A program made the position numbers and the translations under genes. The notes beneath the pieces were generated by a model. That model saw only the letters and a program-made list of their open reading frames with translations, did no database searches and had not been told where the DNA came from. Of a DNA stretch of 15,368 nucleotides, positions 7,269 through 14,712 are shown in pieces. The first letter of the stretch is position 1, and each line of letters begins with the position of its first letter. The stretch is taken from positions 1 to 15,368 of the forward strand of contig JBIOTQ010000044.1 of the NCBI GenBank assembly GCA_044866075.1, read 5' to 3'. Origin of the DNA: JBASRP01 sp044866075. Its GTDB lineage: Bacteria > Actinomycetota > AC-67.

Positions 7269-8062
7269 GACGTGCCCTCACCGTGGGTGCGCTGCTCGTC
7301 GTGGCGACCGCGTGCAGCTACCTCACGCGGCCGGAGCCGTACCATCCGCCGGGTCTGCGGACGATCGGTGCCCCGAGCACAGGCGAGGGTCTGTACCAAC
7401 GCGATTGCGCGTGGTGTCACGGCGACGGCGGCATCGGATCGCCGCGCGGACCGGCGCTGACCCTCGGCGAGAATGGACCGGCGCTGACGGACTTCATGCT
7501 GCGGACCGGACGCATGCCCATCGAAAGCCCCGCGGAGACCGTCCGCCGCCGTCCTCCCGCGTACACGCCGGAGACGATCCGCGCGATCGTCGACTACGTC
7601 TCGTCCTTCGGCGCACCCGGTCCGGCCGTCCCCGATCCCGACGTCGCGGGCGGCGACCTCGCGGCCGGCGAGGAGCTGTACCAAACGAACTGCGCCGCGT
7701 GTCACTCCACGACCGGCATCGGCGGGACGCTGCCGCGCGGCAGGGCCGGCGACCTCGGGATGAGATCCGCCCCGACGATCCCCGGGCTGCACGCGTCGAC
7801 GGCGACGGAGATCGCCGAGGCGATGCGGACCGGGCCCGGCGCGATGCCCGTCTTCGGGCCCGACACGTTCACGGAGCGCGACGTCGATTCGATCGCTCGT
7901 TATGTTCTGTACCTGAAAGACCCTGGCAACCGCGGGGGCGGCGACCTCGGTCGCGTCGGGCCGGTCGCGGAAGGAGCCGTCGCATGGTTCGCCGGCCTCG
8001 GCGCGCTGCTGCTGCTGGCCCGTCGCATCGGGACTTCCGGCAACGGACGGGGCCATGGCTGA
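7265..8062 (+). CDS. qcrC: Cytochrome bc1 complex diheme cytochrome c subunit
   Basis: This subunit carries electrons from the Rieske centre toward the oxidase. The 265-residue protein has two cytochrome c domains. The first has CAWCH (Cys48, Cys51, His52) with probable axial Met84 (RTGRMP). The second has CAACH (Cys143, Cys146, His147) with probable Met194 (GPGAMP). A hydrophobic helix at 237-253 anchors the C-terminus, as in actinobacterial QcrC. The N-terminal signal ends in ATAC (Cys17), a plausible lipobox, so the protein may carry a lipid anchor as well as the helix. Two hemes in one subunit are typical of bc1-aa3 supercomplexes without soluble cytochrome c. GGAG lies five bases before the ATG, which overlaps the ctaG stop; the 3' end overlaps qcrA by eight bases. 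Confidence 0.94.
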   Translation: MRRALTVGALLVVATACSYLTRPEPYHPPGLRTIGAPSTGEGLYQRDCAWCHGDGGIGSPRGPALTLGENGPALTDFMLRTGRMPIESPAETVRRRPPAYTPETIRAIVDYVSSFGAPGPAVPDPDVAGGDLAAGEELYQTNCAACHSTTGIGGTLPRGRAGDLGMRSAPTIPGLHASTATEIAEAMRTGPGAMPVFGPDTFTERDVDSIARYVLYLKDPGNRGGGDLGRVGPVAEGAVAWFAGLGALLLLARRIGTSGNGRGHG

Positions 8063-8912
8063 GCGGAACCGGCCGGCGCCGGCCGCCGCGATCGCGTGGG
8101 CCTTCGCGGTCAGCACCGCGGCCTCGATCGGCTTGGCCGTCGTGTACGCATCGGGCGGGCAGCCACAACTCGAAGGCGCGCTGCTGTTCCTCTCGCTCGG
8201 GGGTCTCTCGATCGGACTCATCACGTGGGCGAAACGCTTGATGCCGCAGGGCCCGCACGTCGAAGCGCGCCACGTCACGCTCGGAGAGCCCGTCGAACAA
8301 CAGGAGACGGAGGAAGCGTTCGCCGCGGGTATGGAGCAGGTCCCCCGCCGACGATTCCTTGGAAGACTTCTGTTCGGCGCGCTCGCCGCGCTCGGCCTCA
8401 CGTCACTGTTCCCGATCCGCTCGCTCGGGCAGCGCCCCGGCTCCGCCCTGTACCGAACGTCGTGGCGCGGGGGACGCCGCGCCGTCACGCCCGACGGCGC
8501 GGCGGTTCGCGCGGCCGACCTCGTGGACAACTCGGTGCTGACGGTGTTCCCCGAACGTCACACGGACGCCGCCGACTCGCAGGTCGTTCTCATCAAGACA
8601 GCGGCCGGCACGTTCCGCCCCGCTTCCGGCCGCGAGACCTGGGCGCCCGAGGGCATCGTCGGCTTCTCGAAGATCTGCACCCACGCCGGCTGCCCCGTCG
8701 GGCTGTACCAGGCCGAGACGCAGGAGCTGTTCTGCCCGTGTCATCAATCCGTGTTCTCCGTGCCCGACGGCGCGGTGCCGACGGAGGGTCCCGCGACCCG
8801 GCCCCTGCCGCAGCTTCCGCTCGCGATCGACGCCGACGGTTTCGTCGTGGCCCAAGCCGACTTCGACGAGCCGGTCGGCCCGGAATTCTGGCGGTTCGGG
8901 AAACGTCCATGA
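8055..8912 (+). CDS. qcrA: Cytochrome bc1 complex Rieske iron-sulfur subunit
   Basis: The Rieske protein takes one electron from menaquinol at the Qo site and passes it to cytochrome c. The 285-residue product has the two cluster-binding boxes: CTHAGC (ligands Cys208 and His210) and CPCH (Cys227 and His230). Cys213 and Cys229 are placed for the usual disulfide. Three hydrophobic segments (about 11-32, 41-58 and 103-119) precede the soluble domain. The third is preceded by RRRFLGR, a Tat-like twin-arginine signal. This three-helix form, with the last helix exported by Tat, is characteristic of actinobacterial QcrA. It overlaps qcrC by eight bases and qcrB by four (ATGA). Confidence 0.96.
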   Translation: MAERNRPAPAAAIAWAFAVSTAASIGLAVVYASGGQPQLEGALLFLSLGGLSIGLITWAKRLMPQGPHVEARHVTLGEPVEQQETEEAFAAGMEQVPRRRFLGRLLFGALAALGLTSLFPIRSLGQRPGSALYRTSWRGGRRAVTPDGAAVRAADLVDNSVLTVFPERHTDAADSQVVLIKTAAGTFRPASGRETWAPEGIVGFSKICTHAGCPVGLYQAETQELFCPCHQSVFSVPDGAVPTEGPATRPLPQLPLAIDADGFVVAQADFDEPVGPEFWRFGKRP

Positions 8913-10273
8913 TCAAACGCGCGGTTCGTTGGATCGACGATCGCGTCGGAGCGACCGGCTTCATCCACGACACGCTCAACAAAGTCTTCCCGGACCATTG
9001 GACGTTCTTGTTCGGTGAGATCGCCCTCTACGCGTTCGTCGTGCTCGTCGCGACGGGGATCTTCCTCGCCTTCTTCTTCGATCCCAGCCTGGCGGAGAAG
9101 GTGTACAGGGGCTCCTACGCACCGATCCGCGGGAGTCACGTGTCCGCTGCGTACGACTCGGTGCTCAACCTAAGCTTCAACGTGCGGGCCGGTCTGGTCA
9201 TGCGTCAGACCCACCATTGGGCGGCGAACATCTTCGTGGCCGCGATCGTCGTCCACCTCTGCCGCATCTTCTTCACGGGCGGCTTCCGGAAACCCCGCGA
9301 GATCAACTGGTGGGTCGGACTGACGCTTCTCGTCCTAGCGCTGTTCAATGGCTTCACGGGCTATTCGATGCTCGACGACCTGCTGTCGGGCACCGGCCTG
9401 CGCATCGCGTACTCGATCGCGCTGTCGATCCCCCTGATCGGCACCTGGATCGCGTTCCTCGTCTTCGGCGGGGAGTTCCCGTCGGACCAGATCATCAGCC
9501 GTCTCTTCTTCACGCACGTCTTCATCGTCCCCGCCCTCATCGCGACGCTGATCGGCGTGCATCTGGTTCTCGTCTGGCGCCAGAAACACACGCAGTTCCC
9601 CGGGCCCGGCCGGACGGAGGACAACGTCGAAGGCCTCTCGTTCTGGCCGACGTACGCGGCGAAGTCCGTCGGGCTCTTCTTCGGAGTGTCTGCGGTGCTC
9701 GCGGCGCTCGGCGGGCTGGCCCAGATCAACCCCGTCTGGCTCTATGGGCCGTTCCGCCCTGAGAAGGTCAGTTCGCCGGCGCAGCCGGACTGGTACCTCG
9801 GTTGGCTAGAGGGGGCGCTGCGGCTCTTCCCGCCCTGGGAGATCCGGGTCGGCGGTTACGTCATCCCCAATCCGTTCTTCCCGGCGGTCCTGCTGCCTGG
9901 GATCACCTTCGCCGTCCTTTACGCGTGGCCCTTCATCGACGCGCGACTCAGCGGCGACCGCAGGGCTCATCATCTGCTCGAGCGGCCACGCGACCGCCCC
10001 GAGCGGACCGCGCTCGGCGTCGCCGCACTCACGTTCTACGGCGTCCTCTTCGTCGCCGGCTCGAACGACCTGTTCGCGAAATGGTTCAACGTGCCCGTCG
10101 ACGCCGTGACCTGGACACTGCGGATCCTGGTGCTCGCGCTACCCCCTATCGCCGCCGTGGTCACCCATCGCGCCATGACCGCCTACGCCTGGAGCGGGGC
10201 GACCAAGTTCTCCAAGGTGCCCATCGGGTACTTCGTGAAGCCGCGAACGGCGCACGCCCGGAGGCACAGGTAG
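8909..10273 (+). CDS. qcrB: Cytochrome bc1 complex cytochrome b subunit
   Basis: This integral membrane subunit oxidises menaquinol and holds the two b hemes. The 454-residue product has heme ligand pairs His102/His116 (RQTHHWA to VVHLCR, 14 apart) and His203/His218 (FFTHVF to GVHLV, 15 apart). The 15-residue spacing is the b6-like form seen in Gram-positive lineages. The Qo-site PEWY motif is PDWY at 293-296 (QPDWYLGWLEGALR), as in Actinomycetota. It is shorter than the roughly 540-residue mycobacterial proteins, ending soon after a final hydrophobic segment (about 402-420) and a basic tail. It is the last gene of the eight-gene cluster; only a weak hairpin follows. Confidence 0.96.
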   Translation: MIKRAVRWIDDRVGATGFIHDTLNKVFPDHWTFLFGEIALYAFVVLVATGIFLAFFFDPSLAEKVYRGSYAPIRGSHVSAAYDSVLNLSFNVRAGLVMRQTHHWAANIFVAAIVVHLCRIFFTGGFRKPREINWWVGLTLLVLALFNGFTGYSMLDDLLSGTGLRIAYSIALSIPLIGTWIAFLVFGGEFPSDQIISRLFFTHVFIVPALIATLIGVHLVLVWRQKHTQFPGPGRTEDNVEGLSFWPTYAAKSVGLFFGVSAVLAALGGLAQINPVWLYGPFRPEKVSSPAQPDWYLGWLEGALRLFPPWEIRVGGYVIPNPFFPAVLLPGITFAVLYAWPFIDARLSGDRRAHHLLERPRDRPERTALGVAALTFYGVLFVAGSNDLFAKWFNVPVDAVTWTLRILVLALPPIAAVVTHRAMTAYAWSGATKFSKVPIGYFVKPRTAHARRHR

Positions 10274-10349
10274 CCCTGTCTGTTCGGCTACTCGGTCGCG
10301 AATGCCGCGAGCGCGATGCCAAGCGCCCCTTTCGCGAGCAGCGGATCCG

Positions 10350-10604
10350 TCAGGCTGCGCCGGCTTCGCGGGCCCAGGCGATGAACGCCTCTAGGTCCTC
10401 GCCGCGATCCTCGGCGATATAGCGGTCCGCGAGGCGCTCGATCGTGGGGTCATCAAGACCCGCTTGGTGGAGACGGTCGCGCGCCTCGTTGGCGAGCAAC
10501 CGCGCGCTCTCGACCTCGGCAGCCTCGGGTTGTCGTTCGCCCGGCGGGGACTGATCACTCGATTTCTCGCCCGCAAGGGGCCCCGGTTGACTCTCGGACG
10601 TCAT
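10350..10604 (-). CDS. Small acidic protein of unknown function
   Basis: I do not recognise the family. The 84-residue product has a disordered, Pro/Glu/Ser-rich N-terminal half (about 1-30) and a helical C-terminal half (about 33-81) of alternating Ala, Leu, Arg, Glu and Asp. It contains DPTIERLADRYIAED and ends in EAFIAWAREAG. There is no signal peptide or membrane segment. The start is supported by AAGGAAGGTG just before the ATG at 10604; reading could extend in frame to 10712, but that lacks a ribosome site. It converges with qcrB, 76 bases beyond its stop, and diverges from the CBS gene. The good ribosome site and stable helix pattern make a real gene likely. Confidence 0.65.
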   Translation of the reverse strand: MTSESQPGPLAGEKSSDQSPPGERQPEAAEVESARLLANEARDRLHQAGLDDPTIERLADRYIAEDRGEDLEAFIAWAREAGAA

Positions 10605-10715
10605 ACACCTTCCTTCCCACCCCGGAGACGATCTCAACCGCGGGTGGCGGTTCTCTCCAGGTAGTCGATCAGATCGATCCTCACCGAGAAGGTCGCGCGC
10701 CGCGGTCACCACGTG

Positions 10716-11216
10716 ATGCGCGAGTACGTCGTCGATCCCATGGAGCTCTCACGCGTCGCGGACATCATGACCCGCCGGGTCGAGAGGCTTTCCCAAAGCC
10801 TGCCGGTTACCGACGTGGTCGCGTTCTTCACGTCCACCTCGGCGGACGCCGATCCGCGGCACCGGCACGCCGGATATCCCGTCGTCGATGACGACGAACG
10901 CGTCGTCGGCGTCGTGACGCGGTCGGACATCATCCGGCTGACCCGGGACGGCTGGGACGGAGGCACCCGGCTGAGCGACGTGATGTCGACCGATCCGATC
11001 GTCGGCCGTCCCGGCGAGCCCGTCGCCCGCCTCGCGGAAAGGATGGCCGCCGCCGGCGTCGGGCGGGCGCCGATCGTCGGCGGCGGCGGCGCCCTCACGG
11101 GCATCGTCACGCGGCGCGACCTGCTGCGCGCGCGTTCCCACGCCGCACGCTCGGAAGCGACCCGGGAACGAGTCCTCGCCGCGCGGCTCCCCCGGCGTCG
11201 CCCCCGCGAGGCGTAG
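10716..11216 (+). CDS. Tandem CBS-domain protein, probable detached ClC channel tail
   Basis: The 166-residue product contains two CBS domains, at about 13-75 (RVADIMT to VVGVVTRSDIIRL) and 85-140 (RLSDVMSTDP to LTGIVTRRDLLRAR). CBS pairs bind adenosine nucleotides and regulate attached enzymes or channels. The frame stays open for 17 codons before the ATG, back to a TAG at 10662, and reads SILTEKVARRGHHV. That matches the linker between the membrane part and the CBS tail of actinobacterial ClC chloride channels, as does REYVVDP after the ATG. No ClC membrane sequence lies upstream. The gene therefore looks like the stranded C-terminus of a broken ClC gene, although a working stand-alone CBS protein is possible. 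No ribosome site precedes the GTG (10713) or ATG (10716). Confidence 0.65.
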   Translation: MREYVVDPMELSRVADIMTRRVERLSQSLPVTDVVAFFTSTSADADPRHRHAGYPVVDDDERVVGVVTRSDIIRLTRDGWDGGTRLSDVMSTDPIVGRPGEPVARLAERMAAAGVGRAPIVGGGGALTGIVTRRDLLRARSHAARSEATRERVLAARLPRRRPREA

Positions 11217-11226
11217 CCGCCGTCTC

Positions 11227-11251
11227 GAACCTGGGCGGGCTCGGGCCCGTA
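11227..11251 (+). promoter_or_regulatory. Possible ECF-type promoter for the sigma/anti-sigma pair
   Basis: GAAC at 11227-11230 is followed after 17 bases by CGTA at 11248-11251. This resembles the GGAAC / CGT(A/T) pattern recognised by many ECF sigma factors, although the first base is C instead of G. It would start transcription just before the ATG at 11264, giving a very short leader, which fits the weak ribosome site. It may be self-regulated, but the match is short. Confidence 0.25.
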
Positions 11252-11263
11252 TCCTTCTCGGGG

Positions 11264-11785
11264 ATGGACAATCAGGCGTTCGCGCTCGACGAGGAAGCCG
11301 GCGTGCGTGCGGCGTACGGGGCATATGGGGCAGAACTGTTCGGCTTTGCGTGCCGGTCGCTCGGCGATCGTGGGCTCGCGGAGGAAGCCGTGCAGGAGAC
11401 CTTCTTCCGTGCCTGGCGCGCCGCCGACAGGTTCGACGCCTCCATCGCGCCGCTGCGCACCTGGCTCTACTCGATCATGCGCAACGTGGTGATCGACCTG
11501 AGTCGCGCGCGTGCAGTGCGGCCCGGCGTCGGCGACGGACCGCCGCTTGCGGAACCGGGTGCCGATCCATTCGATCGCGCGCTCGTTTCCTGGCAGGTCG
11601 AGGAAGCGTTGCGCCGGCTGGGCGACGACCATCGCCGCGTGTTGATCGAGACGTACTACCGGGCGCGGCCGTACGCGGAGGTCGCGTCCGAGCTCGGCGT
11701 CCCGGAGGGGACGGTGAAGAGTCGCGTGTACTACGCGTTGCGCGCGCTGCGGCTCGCGCTCGAAGAGATGGGATGGGAAGCATGA
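11264..11785 (+). CDS. RNA polymerase ECF-family sigma factor
   Basis: This alternative sigma factor should direct RNA polymerase to a small stress or envelope regulon. The 173-residue protein has region 2 at about 18-85 (LFGFACRSLGDRGLAEEAVQ, then WLYSIMRNVVIDLSRAR) and region 4 at about 118-167 (DDHRRVLIETYYRARPYAEV, then the helix-turn-helix ELGVPEGTVKSRVYYALRAL). They are joined by a short acidic linker, and there is no region 1 or 3, as is typical of ECF factors. It overlaps the anti-sigma gene by four bases (ATGA), so the two should be made together. Only GGGG touches the ATG, a weak ribosome site. The organisation is like SigK/RskA-type pairs, but the subgroup is not certain. Confidence 0.93.
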   Translation: MDNQAFALDEEAGVRAAYGAYGAELFGFACRSLGDRGLAEEAVQETFFRAWRAADRFDASIAPLRTWLYSIMRNVVIDLSRARAVRPGVGDGPPLAEPGADPFDRALVSWQVEEALRRLGDDHRRVLIETYYRARPYAEVASELGVPEGTVKSRVYYALRALRLALEEMGWEA

Positions 11786-12453
11786 CGTCCGAGATGTGCC
11801 GGCGCCGGCGAGAACTCTTCGGCGCGTACCTGCTCGGGCACCTGACGCCGGAGGAGCGGGTCGGCCTCGAAGCGCACCTCGACGGCTGCGCGGACTGCCG
11901 GGCGGAGCTGGAAGAGCTGCGTCCCGTCGCGGGAGCGCTCGCGGCGGCCGACCCCGCGCACCTGGGGACGCCCCCCGCCCCGCCCCCCGAGCTCGGCGAC
12001 CGCGTGTTCGCGCAGGTGCGGGACGCGCGGCGTTTCGCGCGGCGCCGGCGGCTGGCTCTCCGTATCGGCGCAGGCCTCGCGGCCGCGGTGGTCGCGCTCG
12101 CCGTCGTCGTCGCGACACGTCCGGACGCTCCGGAGCGCGCGCAAAAGGAAGACTTCGCGTTCTCGGCGCTCCCGGCGGGCGTCGAGGCGCTCGCGACCCT
12201 GTACACGTACGAGACCGACCCGCGCGTCGAAGTGTGGATCGAATACGAGGGGCTGACGCCGGGCCTCACCTACGCCGTCTGGGTGGAGCGTCCGACCGGG
12301 GAACGCGTGCGTTGCGGAACGTTCGACGCGATCGACGGGCGGCATCACACGGTCCTCGCATCGACCGTCCCGCGCTCGGAGGCGGCGGCCGTCGGCCTCA
12401 CGTCGACGGACGGGAAACAGGTGCTGCGCGCGCCGGTCACCGAACACGCGTAG
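11782..12453 (+). CDS. Membrane anti-sigma factor with zinc-finger domain (RskA-like)
   Basis: This protein should hold the upstream ECF sigma factor inactive at the membrane until a signal destroys or alters it. The 223-residue product has an N-terminal zinc anti-sigma domain (about 1-55) with HLDGCADC, the H-x3-C-x2-C motif (His32, Cys36, Cys39). A proline-rich linker (about 60-70) and a very basic stretch (81-91) lead to one membrane helix at about 92-112. The outer domain (about 120-223) resembles the anti-sigma-K/RskA C-terminal domain, with a beta-rich pattern (VEVWIEYEGLTPGLTYAVWVE). The cell-inside, single-helix topology fits regulated proteolysis. It overlaps the sigma gene by four bases. 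Confidence 0.9.
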   Translation: MTSEMCRRRRELFGAYLLGHLTPEERVGLEAHLDGCADCRAELEELRPVAGALAAADPAHLGTPPAPPPELGDRVFAQVRDARRFARRRRLALRIGAGLAAAVVALAVVVATRPDAPERAQKEDFAFSALPAGVEALATLYTYETDPRVEVWIEYEGLTPGLTYAVWVERPTGERVRCGTFDAIDGRHHTVLASTVPRSEAAAVGLTSTDGKQVLRAPVTEHA

Positions 12454-12485
12454 CTTGCGCCTGCCCCTCCCGCGACGGCACAGTA

Positions 12486-12502
12486 TCTGACGCTCCGTCA
12501 GA
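12486..12502. promoter_or_regulatory. Perfect palindromic operator-like site before the acyl-CoA dehydrogenase operon
   Basis: TCTGACG and CGTCAGA form a perfect seven-base inverted repeat around a three-base spacer (CTC), 21 bases before the ATG at 12524. The TGACG-N3-CGTCA core is the size and type bound by TetR-family repressors, which often control acyl-CoA and steroid catabolism genes in Actinomycetota. It does not match the published KstR or KstR2 motifs as I recall them. No regulator gene is in the window. Confidence 0.6.
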
Positions 12503-12523
12503 AATCGGGCCTGGGGTCGCGGC

Positions 12524-13684
12524 ATGGATCTCCGTTTCAGCGACGAGGAAGAGGCGTTTCGCACCGAGGTGCGCGCGTGGTTGCGCGCGAACGTGCCGGT
12601 GCAGCGGTTGCCCTCGGCCGGCACGCGCGACGGCTTCGAGGCGCACCGTGCGTGGGAACGCAGCCTCCACGACGCGGGCTACGCCGGGATGCACTGGCCC
12701 GAGGAGTACGGCGGCCGCGGGGCGACGGTCGTGATGCAAGCGATCCTCGCCGAGGAGTACGTGCTCGCGAACGGCCCCGAACGCATCAACGTCCTGGGGT
12801 TGAACCTCATGGGCCCGACGCTGATGGTGCACGGCACGGAAGAGCAGAAGAAGCGCTGGATCCCGCGCATCCTCTCGGCGGAGGACGTGTGGTCGCAGGG
12901 CTTCTCCGAGCCGGACGCCGGGAGCGACCTGGCGGGGCTGAAGATGCGCGCGGTGCGCGAGGGCGACTCCTTCGTCGTGAACGGGCAGAAGATCTGGACC
13001 TCGTACGGCGCGTTCGCCGACTGGATCTTCGCGTTGGTGCGCACCGACCCCGACGCGCCGCGGCACGCGGGCATCACATTCCTCGCGATCGACATGCGAT
13101 CGGATGGGATCGAGGCGCGCCCGATCGTGCAGCTCGACGGACGCGCCGGCTTCGCGGAGGTTTTCTTCACCGACGTACGTGTCCCCGCAGAGCAAGTGAT
13201 CGGCGCGGTCGACGACGGGTGGGCGGTCGCGATGACCACCCTCGGGTTCGAGCGCGACGCGCCGTCGGCGCCGGCCGCTCGGTACGTGCGCGACGCGGTT
13301 CGCCTGGGGTCCCTGGCGCGCGCCGCCGGGCTCGACGACGACCCGCTGGTGCGGGACCGCGTGGCGGGTTTCTACGCCGAGAGCCTCGCGTACCACGCGT
13401 ACACGCGACGCACGCTCACGCGCCTGGCGCGCGGCGAACACCTCGGCGCCGACGCGAGCATGACGAAGCTGATGTGGTCCGAGCTGGGCCGTCGCATGTA
13501 CGAGTACGGACGCGACCTTCTCGGGCCCGACGAGGGCACGCTCGACGTCTCGTCACCCCTGCCCGACGCGCAGACGTGGCACTCGTACTACTGGTTCGCG
13601 CGCGCGGCGACGATCTACGCCGGCACGAGCGAGATCCAGCGGAATATCGTGTCCGAGCGCGTCCTCGGCCTCCCGAAAGGCTGA
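12524..13684 (+). CDS. Acyl-CoA dehydrogenase, FadE30-like (steroid-type large subunit)
   Basis: This flavoenzyme should introduce an alpha-beta double bond in an acyl-CoA. The 386-residue protein has the full three-domain fold: an N-terminal helical domain (1-120), a beta domain with the FAD/substrate signature GFSEPDAGSDLAG (126-138) and NGQKIWTS (153-160), and a C-terminal helical domain ending in YAGTSEIQRNI (365-375). The usual MCAD catalytic Glu position before GTS is Ala366; Glu243 in GFERD may instead act as the base, as in isovaleryl-type enzymes. Overall it resembles mycobacterial FadE30-type proteins from steroid ring breakdown, judged from remembered sequences. It lies two bases before a second, smaller dehydrogenase, suggesting an alpha-beta complex, and follows a palindromic operator. 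CTGGGG precedes the ATG. Confidence 0.9.
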   Translation: MDLRFSDEEEAFRTEVRAWLRANVPVQRLPSAGTRDGFEAHRAWERSLHDAGYAGMHWPEEYGGRGATVVMQAILAEEYVLANGPERINVLGLNLMGPTLMVHGTEEQKKRWIPRILSAEDVWSQGFSEPDAGSDLAGLKMRAVREGDSFVVNGQKIWTSYGAFADWIFALVRTDPDAPRHAGITFLAIDMRSDGIEARPIVQLDGRAGFAEVFFTDVRVPAEQVIGAVDDGWAVAMTTLGFERDAPSAPAARYVRDAVRLGSLARAAGLDDDPLVRDRVAGFYAESLAYHAYTRRTLTRLARGEHLGADASMTKLMWSELGRRMYEYGRDLLGPDEGTLDVSSPLPDAQTWHSYYWFARAATIYAGTSEIQRNIVSERVLGLPKG

Positions 13685-13686
13685 GC

Positions 13687-14712
13687 GTGGACTTCGATTT
13701 CAGCGAGGAGCAGTACGCGCTGCGCGACCTCGGGCGCGATCTCTTCGAGAAGGAGTCCCCGCCGTCGCGCCTCCGCGACCTGTACGCCGGCGGCGAGCGC
13801 GACGCCTCGTGCTGGCGCGCGATGGCCGGCGCCGGGCTCACGGGTCTCACTGTTCCGGACGAGTTCGGCGGCTCCGGCGGGAGTGAGGTCGATCTCGCGC
13901 TCGTGCTCGAAGAGGCGGGCCGCACGGCGCTGCCTGAGCCGTTCATCGAGACCGTCGCGATCGCGGCTCCTCTCCTTGCCGACGCCGGCACCGACGAACA
14001 GAAGGCCGAGTGGCTGCCGCGGATCGCGGCCGGGGAGGCCGTGGCGACCGTCTTGCTGCGCGACCAGCGGTACGCGGTCGAGGCGGGAGACGCGCACGTG
14101 CTCATCGCCGAGACCGGCGGTGCGTTCGAGGCGCTCCCCCGCGACAGGTACGAGGCGTGGCTGATCCAGACCGAGGATCGTGCGCGACGCCTGTACAACG
14201 TCGACGTGTCGGGGATCGCGAAGACGACCCGAATGAACGCGACGGACGCGATCGCCGCGCGCGCGCATGAGCGTGCGGCCGTTGCGGCGGCCGGCTTCCT
14301 CAATGGGATCGCGATGCGGCTCCTCGAGATGACGACCGCCTACGTGAAGGCGCGGCAGCAGTTCGGTCGCCCGGTCGGATCGTTTCAGGCCGTCAAGCAC
14401 CGGCTCGCCGACGCGCACACCGCCGTCGAGCAATCGCGCGCCTCGACGTGGTACGCGGCGTACGCGCTCGCGAATGGTCTCGACGACGCCCCGATCGTGG
14501 CGAGCGCGGCGAAGGCGGTCGCGAGCGACGCGGAGGCGTTCGCCAACGCCGCGGCCTTGCAACTTCACGGTGGGATCGGATTCACGTGGGAGCACGATCT
14601 GCATCTCTGGCTGAAGCGCGGTAAGGCACTCGAGCAGGCGTACGGCTCGGCGTTCGCGCACCGGCGGCTGATCGCGGAGCACCTATTCCGCGAGGGCGCG
14701 AGCGATGTCTGA
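13687..14712 (+). CDS. Acyl-CoA dehydrogenase, small (beta-like) subunit
   Basis: The 341-residue protein keeps the acyl-CoA dehydrogenase framework: N-terminal helices (FSEEQYALRDLGRDLF), TVPDEFGGSGG (55-65), and a C-terminal domain with QQFGRPVGSFQAVKHRLAD (224-242) and LHGGIGFTWEHDLHLWLKR (293-311). The middle beta domain is shortened, and the usual S-E-x-x-x-G-S-D FAD signature is missing, with VLLRDQRYAV in its place near 122-131. This is typical of the smaller partner in heteromeric alpha2-beta2 dehydrogenases of steroid side-chain and ring breakdown. It starts with GTG two bases after the previous stop, with AAAGG six to seven bases upstream, and overlaps the next gene by eight bases. 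A stand-alone enzyme on an unknown acyl-CoA is the alternative. Confidence 0.88.
   Translation: MDFDFSEEQYALRDLGRDLFEKESPPSRLRDLYAGGERDASCWRAMAGAGLTGLTVPDEFGGSGGSEVDLALVLEEAGRTALPEPFIETVAIAAPLLADAGTDEQKAEWLPRIAAGEAVATVLLRDQRYAVEAGDAHVLIAETGGAFEALPRDRYEAWLIQTEDRARRLYNVDVSGIAKTTRMNATDAIAARAHERAAVAAAGFLNGIAMRLLEMTTAYVKARQQFGRPVGSFQAVKHRLADAHTAVEQSRASTWYAAYALANGLDDAPIVASAAKAVASDAEAFANAAALQLHGGIGFTWEHDLHLWLKRGKALEQAYGSAFAHRRLIAEHLFREGASDV

Noticed and set aside
10296..10310. Hairpin TCGCG-N5-CGCGA after qcrB as a terminator.
   Set aside because: The stem is only five pairs and no T-run follows, so it is not distinguishable from chance in GC-rich DNA.
10706..12118. Long minus-strand open frame (470 codons) opposite the CBS and sigma/anti-sigma genes.
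   Set aside because: Arg/Pro/Ala-rich shadow with no motif; the opposite strand encodes clear CBS, sigma and anti-sigma domains.
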